A DNA stretch of 64,000 bases from the NCBI GenBank assembly GCA_944323645.1, contig CALUTE010000005.1, forward strand, positions 25,870-89,869, in the 5' to 3' direction. A program made the position numbers and the translations under genes. This document shows, in pieces, positions 37,734-47,718 of the stretch. Numbering within the stretch: the first letter of the stretch is position 1; every line of letters begins with the position of its first letter. Below the pieces are notes generated by a model. That model did no database searches. It had not been told where the DNA came from and saw nothing but the letters and a program-made list of their open reading frames with translations. Source of the stretch: an uncultured Helicobacter sp. (GTDB taxonomy: Bacteria > Campylobacterota > Campylobacteria > Campylobacterales > Helicobacteraceae).

Positions 37734-37768
37734 CGTGTATCCTTTCTTGATATGGCTTTGGATTTTGG

Positions 37769-39796
37769 CTATTTCTTAGCGACAGATTGATCTATCATCA
37801 TTTGTACGGAGCCAAATGCATTTTTTGTTTTGGCTATTTGACTATCATAAGCTGCAAAGCGATTTGCCATCGTTTCATAACGTGTATCAAGCAACTCACT
37901 TGTACTTTTTTTGTCTCGTTGTAGATTCTTTGCATCTCGATCCAATGATGATCCAAAGATCTCAAGCCTTGAATTACTACCATCGGCCAAACTCGCCAAA
38001 AATTTATCGATTTTTGAGAAAACACCATCGATGTGGGTTTCCTTGCCAGAAACTTCTTTTTTGTCTCTGCCATAGAAAAACTCCTCTGTACCTTTTGGAT
38101 CTGCACTAATAGCACTAGTAAGTTTTCCTTCGTCTAAAAACATTACACCCTTATCATTAAGTGTTATGCCATAATTTACTAGGCTTGAAACTTGAGAATC
38201 TGTAAATTCAGAATAGCTAATAATGGAGTTAAGTGAAGAACGTATTGTGCGTATATCACTTACACCATTAAAGATACCGGCAATTTGTGTATCTTCGTCA
38301 TAACGCGTTGTTTCATTAAGCTTTGGTACTAGCTCATTGTATGACTTTACAAACTCTTTGACTTGCTCGACAATTTTTGCATCATCACGCCCAATACTAA
38401 TAATTGCGGGTTTTCCTGGTTCTGTGGTGGATTGCAATGTCATAGAAACACCGCTCACTACATCATTTATCTCATTACTAGGACGGGAAATACGTGCACC
38501 ATTGTATGAAATAACTGCGTCTTGTCCCGATTGTATGTTTTTGATTTTAAAAAGGCTATCTTGTAGTTTTGCATATCCTTGTATTGTACCAGCACGCAAA
38601 CCTATGTCTTCTATAGCTTGTTTGCCAGCGCTATCTTGGGCGCTAATTTTTATTTCACCTACTTCAGAAGTGAGCGTGAGTTTTCCCATACCATCAGTAT
38701 TAGCATGCATTCCTGCTATATTTTCTATTGCATCAGCAATGATACGTGCGTTTTGTTCGCTTGTGTTTCTTTCTTTTGTCATTTTAGCAAGATCAAGTGG
38801 CACGCTACCAATCATTACTACACCATCTAATTTTCCCTCTTTAACGACTTGACCAGAGGTAATAAGTGGTTCTTGTTTGGCTTGTGTATTACCAAAACCA
38901 AGTGAATTTGCCTTTGCCCCTTCAAGACTAATAGGGTTACCTCGTAAATCATTAATCACGAGCCCTTTACCATCTTTGTTGAGTCCAATATTGATTTCTT
39001 TGCCGAGTAAGTCTTTCAAATTACTATCTGCTTCAATTGCTTCTTTAATAGCTTCTTTTAGCACCACTGCAGTATCAGAGGAGCCATCAGTTTTAAGCTT
39101 AATAGCAAGTGTTTGTTCATTGCCATCTTTATCAGCAATTTTTAGATTCAGATCGTTATCTCCAAGGTCAAGCGCCCCATTTGGTAAGGTATCTGTTTTA
39201 AGTGTGGTACCAAAATAGATTTTACTCTCATCGCCCATTCCTTTAGAATTAAGCATAAGCTGATAAGGCTTAGACCCTCCTGTTTTCATAACAAGTCCCG
39301 TAACTTCACCATTTGTTTCATCTGTGATAAGTTGAGCGACATCACCAAGTGTCATACCACCTTTGATATGGATTGTATAATTTTTACCTTGAGTATAAAA
39401 ACTAAGATCCACGTCGTTATCACTAAATACACTCTCTCGGCTTTCAAATTTGCCACCTACTTCGTTAATATCGCCTTGCGCAAGTTGGTGAATATCAACC
39501 TTGATATCTTGGATTGGTACACCACTTGCAACGGTTGCTTTGAGTGCATCATTATTAACATTGGTTGTGCGACCAAGATATGAAGAGTAGTCTGACAAAA
39601 TCCTTATTGGAGCGCGCATATTTGCTATTAGGGTTTTAATTTCTGTAAGGGCAGCTTGCTTTTCGACATTGATTTCCATTTTGCGTTCTATGGGACGAAT
39701 CATTGATTTTTCGTCTGCTTCGCGCAATTTATCTATGACATCATAACTCAAAACACCACTCCCAACACCAAGAGAGTTGATTTTGCCCATTGCCAT
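37769..39796 (-). CDS. fliD: FliD, flagellar hook-associated protein 2 (filament cap)
   Basis: This 675-residue protein caps the filament and guides flagellin folding. It has the conserved N-terminus (LGVGSGVLSYDVIDKLREAD and an EKQAALTEIKTLIANMRAPI helix) and C-terminus with KEVSGKETHIDGVFSKIDKF. GGGAG precedes the ATG. The length fits Helicobacter FliD (about 685 in H. pylori). Confidence 0.96.
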   Translation of the reverse strand: MAMGKINSLGVGSGVLSYDVIDKLREADEKSMIRPIERKMEINVEKQAALTEIKTLIANMRAPIRILSDYSSYLGRTTNVNNDALKATVASGVPIQDIKVDIHQLAQGDINEVGGKFESRESVFSDNDVDLSFYTQGKNYTIHIKGGMTLGDVAQLITDETNGEVTGLVMKTGGSKPYQLMLNSKGMGDESKIYFGTTLKTDTLPNGALDLGDNDLNLKIADKDGNEQTLAIKLKTDGSSDTAVVLKEAIKEAIEADSNLKDLLGKEINIGLNKDGKGLVINDLRGNPISLEGAKANSLGFGNTQAKQEPLITSGQVVKEGKLDGVVMIGSVPLDLAKMTKERNTSEQNARIIADAIENIAGMHANTDGMGKLTLTSEVGEIKISAQDSAGKQAIEDIGLRAGTIQGYAKLQDSLFKIKNIQSGQDAVISYNGARISRPSNEINDVVSGVSMTLQSTTEPGKPAIISIGRDDAKIVEQVKEFVKSYNELVPKLNETTRYDEDTQIAGIFNGVSDIRTIRSSLNSIISYSEFTDSQVSSLVNYGITLNDKGVMFLDEGKLTSAISADPKGTEEFFYGRDKKEVSGKETHIDGVFSKIDKFLASLADGSNSRLEIFGSSLDRDAKNLQRDKKSTSELLDTRYETMANRFAAYDSQIAKTKNAFGSVQMMIDQSVAKK

Positions 39797-39858
39797 TTCT
39801 AATCTCCCAAAACTAATTAAACATCAATAAACAGCTATCTGCCAATACACTCTTAAGT

Positions 39859-39882
39859 AGGCTAGAATCTAGATTCTAGCCT
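39859..39882. repeat. 24-bp perfect palindrome between flaG and fliD
   Basis: The centre is AGAATCTAGATTCT with AGGCT and AGCCT flanks. It overlaps the flaG stop codon. No T-run follows in the direction of transcription, so it may be an mRNA hairpin that protects or separates flaG and fliD rather than a strong terminator. Confidence 0.55.
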
Positions 39883-40250
39883 TTCTTATCGAAGATAAGC
39901 CCCACGACTTCATGCATTTTTTTAGCAAGCTCTACTGCTTCTTTACTTGGAATCTCACGAATCACTCTTCCTCCATTACTGGGATCTTTTACAGTAACAA
40001 TGAGCCCGCCAATATCATCGTTGTAGCTAAAATTAATATCAACACCGATATGCTCCATTTTTTTGTTGATTTCTTTAGCTGTATGGATTAAATCTGCCTG
40101 TTTTGGCTCAGCAAACTGAACATTTAAATTTGCTGCCTTTATGTTTGAACTTTGAACTGTGTTTCCTTTGTATGCATACCCAGCATTATTAACCATACTA
40201 TATAAAGTACTCTTGAGAGAGGAAACTTGATTTGTATTTATCTCTGCCAT
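39876..40250 (-). CDS. flaG: FlaG-family flagellar protein
   Basis: This 124-residue protein begins MAEINTNQVSSLKSTLYSMV and has the FlaG domain in the second half (MEHIGVDINFSYNDDIGGLI, VTVKDPSNGGRVIREIPS). FlaG affects filament length. An upstream start would add 32 residues, but ATG 40248-40250 follows AAGGAGG by 6 nt. It leads flaG-fliD-fliS-fliT. Confidence 0.93.
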   Translation of the reverse strand: MAEINTNQVSSLKSTLYSMVNNAGYAYKGNTVQSSNIKAANLNVQFAEPKQADLIHTAKEINKKMEHIGVDINFSYNDDIGGLIVTVKDPSNGGRVIREIPSKEAVELAKKMHEVVGLIFDKKG

Positions 40251-40287
40251 AACAACCTCCTTGTGATGTAGCATAGAGTTTAGCACC

Positions 40288-40309
40288 AAATCGGCTGTTT
40301 TATAAAAAA
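40288..40309 (-). promoter_or_regulatory. possible FliA (sigma-28) promoter of flaG-fliD
   Basis: Reading leftwards, an A/T-rich TAAA-type -35 is followed about 15 nt later by GCCGATTT, like the sigma-28 -10 core CGAT of epsilonproteobacteria, 38 nt before the flaG ATG. Late flagellar genes are usual FliA targets. Confidence 0.4.
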
Positions 40310-40320
40310 TTTTATAGTTT

Positions 40321-41646
40321 TTATTTACTTTTTGCGATAACATCAAGCGGATTGATATGCTTGTCTTTTTGTGTAATCTCTAATCCAAGTCGTTGGGATA
40401 CTCTACCAATAGTATAACCCTTTTTCACGACAAACCCTGGTTTCACTGTTGGCGCTATTTTGTCGAGTTGAGAGTAGATTGTATAAGTTTCATTACTGTG
40501 TTCAACAATAACTACTTTTTTCAAGATAGGCGCTTCTTTGGCATAGACAACTTTTCCATCAAGAATATTATAAACAACAGCATTAGGCACTTTAGATAGG
40601 AGCGTAACCGATTCATTAAAGACTTTGAGATTATAAACAGGGTCATAATATTGTCCGAAGTTTTGTTCGATTGTGTAGTACTCAAGCGGTGCTATTGTTT
40701 TTGCACCATTGTATTTAATAATCGACACATCTTTATAGCTATTTGCGACTTGAACAATATTGAGAGGATCTTTGGGTTTAGGCTCGGATTTATCTTTAAT
40801 ACCTTTAGATTCTGAGTCTTTGGTATCTTGTTTGGCTTGCCTTTGCTTTTCTTCTTGTGCTTTTTGTGCGGCGATGAGTGCTTGTTTTTGGCGTTCAATT
40901 TCTTTTTGCTTATTGGCTTTTATGATATTGAGATCTTGCAAAATAGCATCCAATCCCTCTCTCTCTTTGCTGATTTGGAGTAATTTTTGATTATAGTCGC
41001 TAAGTTCTGCTTGCAATTTGTCATTTAAAAGATTCTGCTCGTTTATCATTTTTTGGAGTTGCTCTTTTTTGCTTTGTTGTGTGCCTATGAGGAGAGTGAT
41101 CTCATTGATATTGTTGGTGATAAGATTGATTTGATCAGTAATCTTACTTTGTTTTTCGCTAAGCGCAAGGACTTTGCCCTGACTTTGCTTGGTCAAAATA
41201 TCAAACACATCTTCTAAGATTATATCGTCTGGTGAGACAATACTTTGCTTATCAAGCACAAGTGAAAACGCTAAATCTTTGATAATAATGTTTGCAATAT
41301 ATGCCTGTATAGTATTTTTCTCGTCCTCGAAAGATTTGAGCATTTTGCGTAGAGAATCAAGCTGTTTTTCTTGGCTTTGATTTTGGCTTTGATTTTGGCT
41401 AATGCTACGCTGGAGAAAATTTATCTGCTGTTTTAAGCTATTTATCTGTTTTTTGCGCTCATTGATTGTGTTACCAAGTGAGCTTAAGCGTGAAGAGATT
41501 TTGCGCTCTTCTTTTGTTTTTTCTTGTAATTTTTGTTTGTTGGTTGTGATGTCTTTTTCTATATCTTCTATATTTTTTTTGGTGTTGCTTGCCAAATGTA
41601 AAGGCAATACGCCAAGTAGACAAAAAAGCAACACAATATGGTGCAT
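40321..41646 (-). CDS. EnvC-like murein hydrolase activator with degenerate LytM domain
   Basis: This 441-residue exported protein has a signal peptide (HHIVLLFCLLGVLPLHLAS), a long coiled-coil from about residue 20 to 250, and a C-terminal M23/LytM-like domain (residues about 330-440). The zinc motifs HxxxD and HxH of active M23 peptidases are absent, as in EnvC, an amidase activator worked by FtsEX. It follows ftsX by 1 nt, so FtsE-FtsX-EnvC is a complete functional set. ATG 41644-41646 is preceded by AAAGG. Confidence 0.85.
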   Translation of the reverse strand: MHHIVLLFCLLGVLPLHLASNTKKNIEDIEKDITTNKQKLQEKTKEERKISSRLSSLGNTINERKKQINSLKQQINFLQRSISQNQSQNQSQEKQLDSLRKMLKSFEDEKNTIQAYIANIIIKDLAFSLVLDKQSIVSPDDIILEDVFDILTKQSQGKVLALSEKQSKITDQINLITNNINEITLLIGTQQSKKEQLQKMINEQNLLNDKLQAELSDYNQKLLQISKEREGLDAILQDLNIIKANKQKEIERQKQALIAAQKAQEEKQRQAKQDTKDSESKGIKDKSEPKPKDPLNIVQVANSYKDVSIIKYNGAKTIAPLEYYTIEQNFGQYYDPVYNLKVFNESVTLLSKVPNAVVYNILDGKVVYAKEAPILKKVVIVEHSNETYTIYSQLDKIAPTVKPGFVVKKGYTIGRVSQRLGLEITQKDKHINPLDVIAKSK

Positions 41647-41647
41647 T

Positions 41648-42457
41648 TTATACCTTTCTTTGTAATGCAATCGCTATAAGGACACACAATATACATACAC
41701 TAACTGATGCGCCTAGTAGCACACCAAAATCTAAAGCAAAAGCAAACATCTCTCGCCCGACTTCGAGTGCTTCCATTATCTCACCTGCAAGATTTGTAGT
41801 TGTAAAATATAAGAATCCACCTTCAACCAGTAAGGCTGCGATTATTGCATCATTGAGCGCACTTTTAAATAAGAAACGATTTTTCATCCATACACTTGCT
41901 CCAAGATACCCCATAATCTGCATACGTTTGCTATGTTCAAAATGCAGGATTCTGATCTGATCTATCATTAAAAGCACACTCAAAATTCCAAGAATTAATG
42001 CAAAAGTCTGTACGCTAAATTTTAGCAAAAACAACAAGCGATATGCTTGGTTATGCGTTTTGGTAAAAGATTCTGTTTTGATAACGCCCGGAATCTTGCT
42101 CAAAACTTTATCAATATGGTGTAGTCTTTTTTGATCAGGAAAGGAGTCTAGTTTGAGAGTATAGTAGAATGAAAGCTCTTTTTTAATATTTTCAAAGTCT
42201 TCGTTATTCATATTGGTTCGTATTCTATCGAGAATAAAACTTGGATCAATTGGTTCTAGTGAGGCAGCTTCGGGAATATTTTGAGTAATAAATTCAAAGG
42301 ATAGCTTTTGTTTGCTAGCGATAATTATGGCATAGTTTTGCAAAAGTTTATCTTCTTTGCTTGTTATTGCACGATTAATGAGCAAAAAACTTTCTAGGCT
42401 AAAAAGCAGTACAATCAAGGGTAAAATCAAGAAAAAGTGTCGCTTAATGTTGTTCAT
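41648..42457 (-). CDS. ftsX: FtsX, cell-division ABC permease
   Basis: This 269-residue inner-membrane protein has one N-terminal helix, a periplasmic loop (about residues 45-150) and three C-terminal helices, the FtsX layout. It couples ATP hydrolysis by FtsE to periplasmic amidase activation. ATG 42455-42457 follows AAAGGAA and overlaps ftsE by 14 bp; a 15-residue longer start is less likely. Confidence 0.88.
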   Translation of the reverse strand: MNNIKRHFFLILPLIVLLFSLESFLLINRAITSKEDKLLQNYAIIIASKQKLSFEFITQNIPEAASLEPIDPSFILDRIRTNMNNEDFENIKKELSFYYTLKLDSFPDQKRLHHIDKVLSKIPGVIKTESFTKTHNQAYRLLFLLKFSVQTFALILGILSVLLMIDQIRILHFEHSKRMQIMGYLGASVWMKNRFLFKSALNDAIIAALLVEGGFLYFTTTNLAGEIMEALEVGREMFAFALDFGVLLGASVSVCILCVLIAIALQRKV

Positions 42458-43118
42458 AAATGCTATTCCTTTCTCTATCAATAAACAAGTGTCGATAGGC
42501 AATGTTTGTGCGCACAGGTACTCGGTGTGTAACGACTACAATCGTAATATCAAGCTGTTCATTAGCACTTTTTAGCAAACTCCAAATCATATCGCTAGAA
42601 AAATCATCAAGATTACCCGTTGGTTCATCAGCAAGAATAAGCGTAGGGCGATGTGCTATAGCGCGCGCCATAGCCACGCGTTGCTGTTCGCCACCACTTA
42701 ATTCAAGAGGGTATTTATTTGCTTTATGCAAAAGTCCTATGTGTGAGAGTAGTTTTTCAGTCTGAGTTTCACACGCATCTTTTTTGTAACCATTGATAAT
42801 CATAGGGAGTGCAATATTTTTTTCTATACTCCACTCTTCAATCAGCTTATAGTCTTGAAAAACGATACCTATCCTTTGTCGTAGGCGGTTAATACTACGC
42901 TGATTGTGTTTTGTGAGGCTAACATCACATACACTAAGACTACCCTCCATTGGTGTGAGAGCGCCATAAAATGAGCTTAGGAGTGTGCTTTTACCGCTAC
43001 CACTTGGTCCTGATATAAAGACGAAATCTTTATGGTTGATCTCAAAGTTTGCTTTAATAATGACAGGCTCTTCGCGCTGATATCCTAGCGTCAAATTGTT
43101 GGCTTTAATAATACTCAT
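42444..43118 (-). CDS. ftsE: FtsE, cell-division ABC ATPase
   Basis: This 224-residue ATPase carries Walker [10 protein letters not shown], signature [14 protein letters not shown], Walker [14 protein letters not shown] and the H-loop VVVTHR. It starts 4 nt inside trmB (ATGA) after GGAG. With FtsX it regulates septal peptidoglycan hydrolysis. Confidence 0.94.
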   Translation of the reverse strand: MSIIKANNLTLGYQREEPVIIKANFEINHKDFVFISGPSGSGKSTLLSSFYGALTPMEGSLSVCDVSLTKHNQRSINRLRQRIGIVFQDYKLIEEWSIEKNIALPMIINGYKKDACETQTEKLLSHIGLLHKANKYPLELSGGEQQRVAMARAIAHRPTLILADEPTGNLDDFSSDMIWSLLKSANEQLDITIVVVTHRVPVRTNIAYRHLFIDRERNSIYEQH

Positions 43119-44617
43119 AGTTGCTCCAATCCTTTGATTAACGCGTTATGTGCGCGGATATTTGCGATACTTGGGAGAGGATCATCTAAAAGATAGAATC
43201 CTTGATATGGGATAATACCCTTTGTATCCGCTGCTTGCATATCGGTTAGTTCCAACTTCTCCAAAACAATGACACGATTGCAAGGATGGCAAAAATCACC
43301 CATACTAACGAGTAAAACCACACGCTTGGTATGTTGTCCTGCACAATCTTGATATATATCACGAATATGCAAAAAGCCTTGTTCAAACACCTTTTTTGCA
43401 CAAAGAGTAGTAATCAGTTTTTGTATGTATTTTTGTGTGTAAAGGCTTGGCACAAACACTTTTTCTAGAAGGGATTGTACCAAGTTTTCGTCAAATTTAA
43501 ACTCATATTTTGCTGGATTCTGTATTTGCTGTGGTAAATCAGTAAATTTTAAGTTTTTATTGTTTGTTTGCCATTCTTTTGATGGAAGCTTTGTTATCAC
43601 GAGATTAAAAATGGGTTTGTGCTGTTTTCGCCAACGCGCTTCATATTTGCTCACTACTTCTTTTTGTGTGTTTATAGTTTTTGCAAGATGTATGTTTGTG
43701 GTCTGTTCTGCTAGTGTTAGTACGTCTAAAAAATATTGCTCATCATCCGTTCGAAATTCTAGCATACCTCCAATCTGTAAGGCACGCAGGGCATTTTTCA
43801 AAGAAGTTTGTCCTAGCACACGCCGATTGGGAGATTTGTTCCAAGGTACTGGAAAGTGGATATAGAGATGCTGTAGTGTTTGTGCTGGTAGAATTTCTAG
43901 TAAAATCCTCGCATCAAGGCACACAATAAAAAGATTCTGCAGGTTGTGCAGCTCGATTTGGCGCAGTACTTGTTCGATAGAAGGTGTGTGTATCTCTAGA
44001 CCGATTATAGGAGTATTTGGGTAATTTTGTGCGCGATTAATGATATGTCGTCCGCTGCCAAATCCAATTTCTAAATCGATATGTGCAAAATCTAACTGAG
44101 ACGATTTATTTTGTGCTTGTAAAGTTGTCTTTGACTGTGCTAGCTGTTGCGATTTAGAAGCAGAATCTAGTTTTGCTAATAGCTCATTTGGCGTTAGTAA
44201 AAAGGGGCTTTTGACGTGTTGTTTTGGTGAAGTTATAGCAAGATTCTCGCTAAGTACTTCATACGAAACACTTAGCTTTTGCAAAAGCTCTTTTAAGATA
44301 CCCACAGGAGTTGGTCGCGTGATTTTTAATCCTTTAAGCAGCAGACTATCTTGTCTTGTTATTTCTTGTATAAAACAGATATGAGTGGTATTGTGGTGCA
44401 TATAGGGCATAGCTATGAGTTGAAAGGCACTATATTTTAGGCTTTGTAGTTTGTAGAGATAGGGTGATTTTGTAGAATCTCGCGAATTAGATTCTGGATT
44501 TGCTGGCAAGTGGGGCTTGCTAGAATCTAGTATAGATTGTGTGGTTATATTAGATTCTGCTTGTTGGAGAGCTTTAGGCGCAGAATTGTTATTTCTTTTT
44601 GCAATAAAGTGTGGCAT
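43115..44617 (-). CDS. trmB: TrmB, tRNA (guanine-N7)-methyltransferase
   Basis: This 500-residue protein has the TrmB core: LDLEIGFGSGRHIINRAQNY-like SAM site, GLEIHTPSIEQVLRQIELHN, YIHFPVPWNKSPNRRVL and TSLKNALRALQIGGMLEFRT. It methylates G46 of tRNAs. Epsilonproteobacterial TrmB proteins carry a long N-terminal region, and here about 190 residues precede the core. A further 140 follow it. The ATG overlaps the upstream stop by 1 nt. Confidence 0.92.
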   Translation of the reverse strand: MPHFIAKRNNNSAPKALQQAESNITTQSILDSSKPHLPANPESNSRDSTKSPYLYKLQSLKYSAFQLIAMPYMHHNTTHICFIQEITRQDSLLLKGLKITRPTPVGILKELLQKLSVSYEVLSENLAITSPKQHVKSPFLLTPNELLAKLDSASKSQQLAQSKTTLQAQNKSSQLDFAHIDLEIGFGSGRHIINRAQNYPNTPIIGLEIHTPSIEQVLRQIELHNLQNLFIVCLDARILLEILPAQTLQHLYIHFPVPWNKSPNRRVLGQTSLKNALRALQIGGMLEFRTDDEQYFLDVLTLAEQTTNIHLAKTINTQKEVVSKYEARWRKQHKPIFNLVITKLPSKEWQTNNKNLKFTDLPQQIQNPAKYEFKFDENLVQSLLEKVFVPSLYTQKYIQKLITTLCAKKVFEQGFLHIRDIYQDCAGQHTKRVVLLVSMGDFCHPCNRVIVLEKLELTDMQAADTKGIIPYQGFYLLDDPLPSIANIRAHNALIKGLEQL

Positions 44618-45864
44618 TATTGTAAAAGTAGCTCAACCGACCGACTGGGCAGGGATTCATTACCTTCGCTATCTACGGAGACGACCTTATAGATGTAGCG
44701 CTTACCTTTTTGCATTTCTTTGTCGATAAATTGCGTTTGTATCGTGTTTGCAAAGCGTAAAGGATTTTTGAGTCGCCCTTCATAGCGATAGACTGCGTAT
44801 GCCTTGACGCGTTCATCGTTGATAATATCCCATTCAATAAGCGCATACTCACCTTGTATCATTCCTTTTGTGATTTGTGGGGTGGCTGGTGGTGGCAGAG
44901 TTGCTCCTTGCGCTGCACCTTTTGGTAAATCACTTGCCACATCGTTTGGATCAATCGCACTTACTTTATAAAAATATACTACACTATCTTCATCTACTTT
45001 GTGCATATAGTGGGTTTGATTCACTCGTGCAAGTGGCTTGTATGTACCTTCAAGCGTGCTAGAAATATAGATCTCATACTGCGCCGCACCTGGAATTGGT
45101 TCCCAGTTTAACTGTATGGTCTTGGCTAGATTCTGGCTTGCCTGCAAGGTTACCACAGGTGCTGGCTTATCCCGTGTTTTGCCATTTATCTCTTTGCTTG
45201 GGCGGGATTTTATACCATTTAGGTCTTGGGCTATGATACGATAAGTGTATTCTTTTGCATCTACAAGATCTTCATCAAAATACTCCACTAGCAGGCGATT
45301 TTTCACAGTACCAACATTTAGAAACATATCTTTATCTGTTTTTCTCTGAATAATATAGCGCGTAACGCTTGGATTTGGGTGAGGACTCCAAATGAGTTTT
45401 ATGCGTTTTGCATAGTCTTGCGAGGCGAAGGCTTGTTCAATTGGGTCGATAAAGGAAGTTTTGATTGTAATAGTAGGTGTTTTTTGGGAGATCGTGTTGT
45501 CTTGCCCAATGGTTGCAATCTGAAAAGAGTATTCTGTTTCCGGCAGTAGAGAATCTACTACAAAGTGTGTAGCATAGGGTTCTTTGATAGTGGCTATCTT
45601 TTTGGTATTACCATTTGAATGGATTTGAAATAACACAAAACCTTTAATGCGATTTGGGTCCTGTATTTTTTCCCATTCAAAAGCAATAGAACTGACATCA
45701 GCAATATGACGTACCTGCGATATGGTAGGAAGATTTGGGTCGATCTTATCTTCATTCCCCAAGAATCCGAGTTTTACATTCTTGCTCCCACAACCAACAA
45801 AACTATTCATCAATGCTAAAGCTATCAAAAGCTTTAAGAATCCGCGCCATTGATATTGCTTCAT
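44617..45864 (-). CDS. fibronectin type III repeat lipoprotein
   Basis: This 415-residue protein has a lipobox signal ending SFVGCGS, then at least three fibronectin III units of about 90 residues, seen as repeats such as VRHIADVSSIAFEWEKIQDP, KRIKLIWSPHPNPSVTRYII and KTIQLNWEPIPGAAQYEIYI. It should be an envelope-anchored binding protein, and its ligand is unknown. ATG 45862-45864 follows AGAGGAA. It overlaps the pseudouridine synthase gene by 62 bp. Confidence 0.85.
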   Translation of the reverse strand: MKQYQWRGFLKLLIALALMNSFVGCGSKNVKLGFLGNEDKIDPNLPTISQVRHIADVSSIAFEWEKIQDPNRIKGFVLFQIHSNGNTKKIATIKEPYATHFVVDSLLPETEYSFQIATIGQDNTISQKTPTITIKTSFIDPIEQAFASQDYAKRIKLIWSPHPNPSVTRYIIQRKTDKDMFLNVGTVKNRLLVEYFDEDLVDAKEYTYRIIAQDLNGIKSRPSKEINGKTRDKPAPVVTLQASQNLAKTIQLNWEPIPGAAQYEIYISSTLEGTYKPLARVNQTHYMHKVDEDSVVYFYKVSAIDPNDVASDLPKGAAQGATLPPPATPQITKGMIQGEYALIEWDIINDERVKAYAVYRYEGRLKNPLRFANTIQTQFIDKEMQKGKRYIYKVVSVDSEGNESLPSRSVELLLQ

Positions 45865-46870
45865 TAAATTCCTCTTTCCCAAAAGTTTCATAACAAAATT
45901 GTAGCATATCTCCAAAAATGCTTGCACGAAATACAAGAGGTTTTTTTGTATTTGGATGGGTAAGATAAAGGATATAGGAATGGAGCATTATACGCATAGA
46001 AAGCCCACCTCTGTATCCATAGAGCGTATCGCCTATAATATGGCGATTTATGCCTTCTAAATGCGCACGAATTTGGTGGGTTCTGCCAGTGTAGAGTTTG
46101 GCTGCAATGAGTGAGGTGCTATTTGTTGTGAGCAAAGGGATAAATGCGCTTTTGGCAAATCGTGCAGAATTTAGATTTGTTTTTATTGTGTCAATATTTG
46201 CCATTTTTAGGCGGTTATTGGGGTGGCGCGCTAGATAGGAGGTAACAATCTTTGGTTCTTTTAGTGGCATATCTATTAGCGCAAGATAGTAACGCCCCAT
46301 ACGCCTTGCTTTTAGTTCTTCGCTTAAGTATATGTGAGCGCGATTGGTTTTTGCAACGACAATCGCACCACTTGTTTGCTTATCTAGCCTGTGAATGATT
46401 CCAGGTCTTTGCTCACCATTGAGTGTTGAGAGAAAAATATTTTGCGCACGCAACCAATCTACAAGTGTGGCTTCTTTGACACTTGGTGCGCTGTGTATAA
46501 CAAGAAAAGGTGGCTTGTTGAGGATAAGTATTTCGTTATCTTCATAGAGGCGCTCTATCGTAAGATCTAAAGGAAGATCTTTGTTTGTATTTGCTTCTTG
46601 TTGTGTTTTAAGAATGATATGCAGCGTGCTGTTACACGTGATTTTTGTACTGCATTTTTGACATAAATTTTTTTCCAAAAAGACTCTGCCGCTTTTGATG
46701 AGATCTTGAGCTTTCGATCGTGAAATATTAAGCACGCGTGCAACACATTCATCAATACGTAGAGAATCCTCTTCTAGCTGGATTGTTTTAGTATCGGCAC
46801 TATCATTTTTATGTAGATTCTCATTTTTTTGTGAATCTTGTGTGATATAGGCGGAAACATACATATACAT
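45803..46870 (-). CDS. RluA/RluD-family pseudouridine synthase
   Basis: This protein has an S4-like RNA-binding domain (RIDECVARVLNISRSKAQDL) and a pseudouridine synthase domain with HRLDKQTSGAIVVAKT, where Asp is the nucleophile, and LYTGRTHQIRAHL. It modifies rRNA or tRNA. The start is uncertain: the frame is open to TTG 46942, and I use ATG 46868-46870 (355 residues). The RluD, RluC and RluA members cannot be told apart here. Confidence 0.85.
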   Translation of the reverse strand: MYMYVSAYITQDSQKNENLHKNDSADTKTIQLEEDSLRIDECVARVLNISRSKAQDLIKSGRVFLEKNLCQKCSTKITCNSTLHIILKTQQEANTNKDLPLDLTIERLYEDNEILILNKPPFLVIHSAPSVKEATLVDWLRAQNIFLSTLNGEQRPGIIHRLDKQTSGAIVVAKTNRAHIYLSEELKARRMGRYYLALIDMPLKEPKIVTSYLARHPNNRLKMANIDTIKTNLNSARFAKSAFIPLLTTNSTSLIAAKLYTGRTHQIRAHLEGINRHIIGDTLYGYRGGLSMRIMLHSYILYLTHPNTKKPLVFRASIFGDMLQFCYETFGKEEFNEAISMARILKAFDSFSIDE

Positions 46871-46976
46871 TTGCTTTGTAAGAGAATTTCTAGCTAGTAT
46901 AGCATAATGACCAAGAATGTAAGATAAAGTAAAATAGTACAATGGCTAACTCAAAATTATTTAAACTTCGCCTTGC

Positions 46977-46982
46977 TATAAT
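46977..46982 (+). promoter_or_regulatory. -10 element of the ABC exporter operon
   Basis: TATAAT lies 32 nt before the ATG at 47014 in the short divergent gap between rluA-like and the ABC genes. Confidence 0.45.
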
Positions 46983-47013
46983 AATTTTATATCCTTAAAC
47001 TCAAGGAGAATAT

Positions 47014-47718
47014 ATGCTTGTTGAAATCAGTCATCTGTATAAAAGCTATGGCGCAACTTTAGCACTTGATGACCTAAACCTCACACTACAAGAAGGAAAA
47101 ATCATCGGTTTGCTTGGTCCAAATGGGAGCGGTAAAACAACGCTTATCAAGGTGCTTTTGGGGTTGTTGCGACAATATCGCGGTGAAGTTTCTATCCTTT
47201 CGCGCCCCATTGATGATAGCTCTAAAAGCTATATCGCCTATTTGCCAGATAAGAACCACCTCCCATTGCATTGGAGTATTGAGTATGCGTGTAAGTTTTT
47301 TGCAGACTTTTTTCAAGATTTTAGTATCCACAAAGCCCATAGCCTTTGCAAACAGCTTGATTTAAACCTAAAAACCAAAATCAAACATCTCTCTAAAGGG
47401 AATCAAGAAAAAGTTTCACTTATTCTAACGCTTGCGCGCCAAGCAAAGCTTTATATTTTTGATGAGCCAATCGCTGGCGTAGATCCAGTAGCGCGCGATT
47501 TGGTGTTTGATTTGATTTTAAACAACTACAACAAAGAAGCAAGCGTACTCATCGCCACACATCTTATCTATGATGTGCAAAAAATCCTAGATGAAGCGAT
47601 ATTTCTTGCAAAAGGGCATATTATCGCACACAAAAGTGTCGCAGAATTTACCGCAAGTGGCTGCAATTTGGAAGAGGCATTCAAGCAAACCTTTAGCGCA
47701 CAAGGAAGTGTATTATGA
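47014..47718 (+). CDS. ABC transporter ATP-binding protein (ABC-2 type exporter)
   Basis: The 234-residue ATPase carries Walker A GPNGSGKTT, a signature-like LSKGNQEK, Walker B LYIFDEPIAGVDP and the H-loop ATHLIYD. The subtype resembles exporters of antibiotics, lipids or peptides. AAGGAG precedes the ATG. The stop overlaps the permease gene by 4 nt. Confidence 0.88.
   Translation: MLVEISHLYKSYGATLALDDLNLTLQEGKIIGLLGPNGSGKTTLIKVLLGLLRQYRGEVSILSRPIDDSSKSYIAYLPDKNHLPLHWSIEYACKFFADFFQDFSIHKAHSLCKQLDLNLKTKIKHLSKGNQEKVSLILTLARQAKLYIFDEPIAGVDPVARDLVFDLILNNYNKEASVLIATHLIYDVQKILDEAIFLAKGHIIAHKSVAEFTASGCNLEEAFKQTFSAQGSVL

Noticed and set aside
38337..38852. 171-codon plus-strand ORF opposite fliD
   Set aside because: Antisense shadow of fliD without start signal or known domain.
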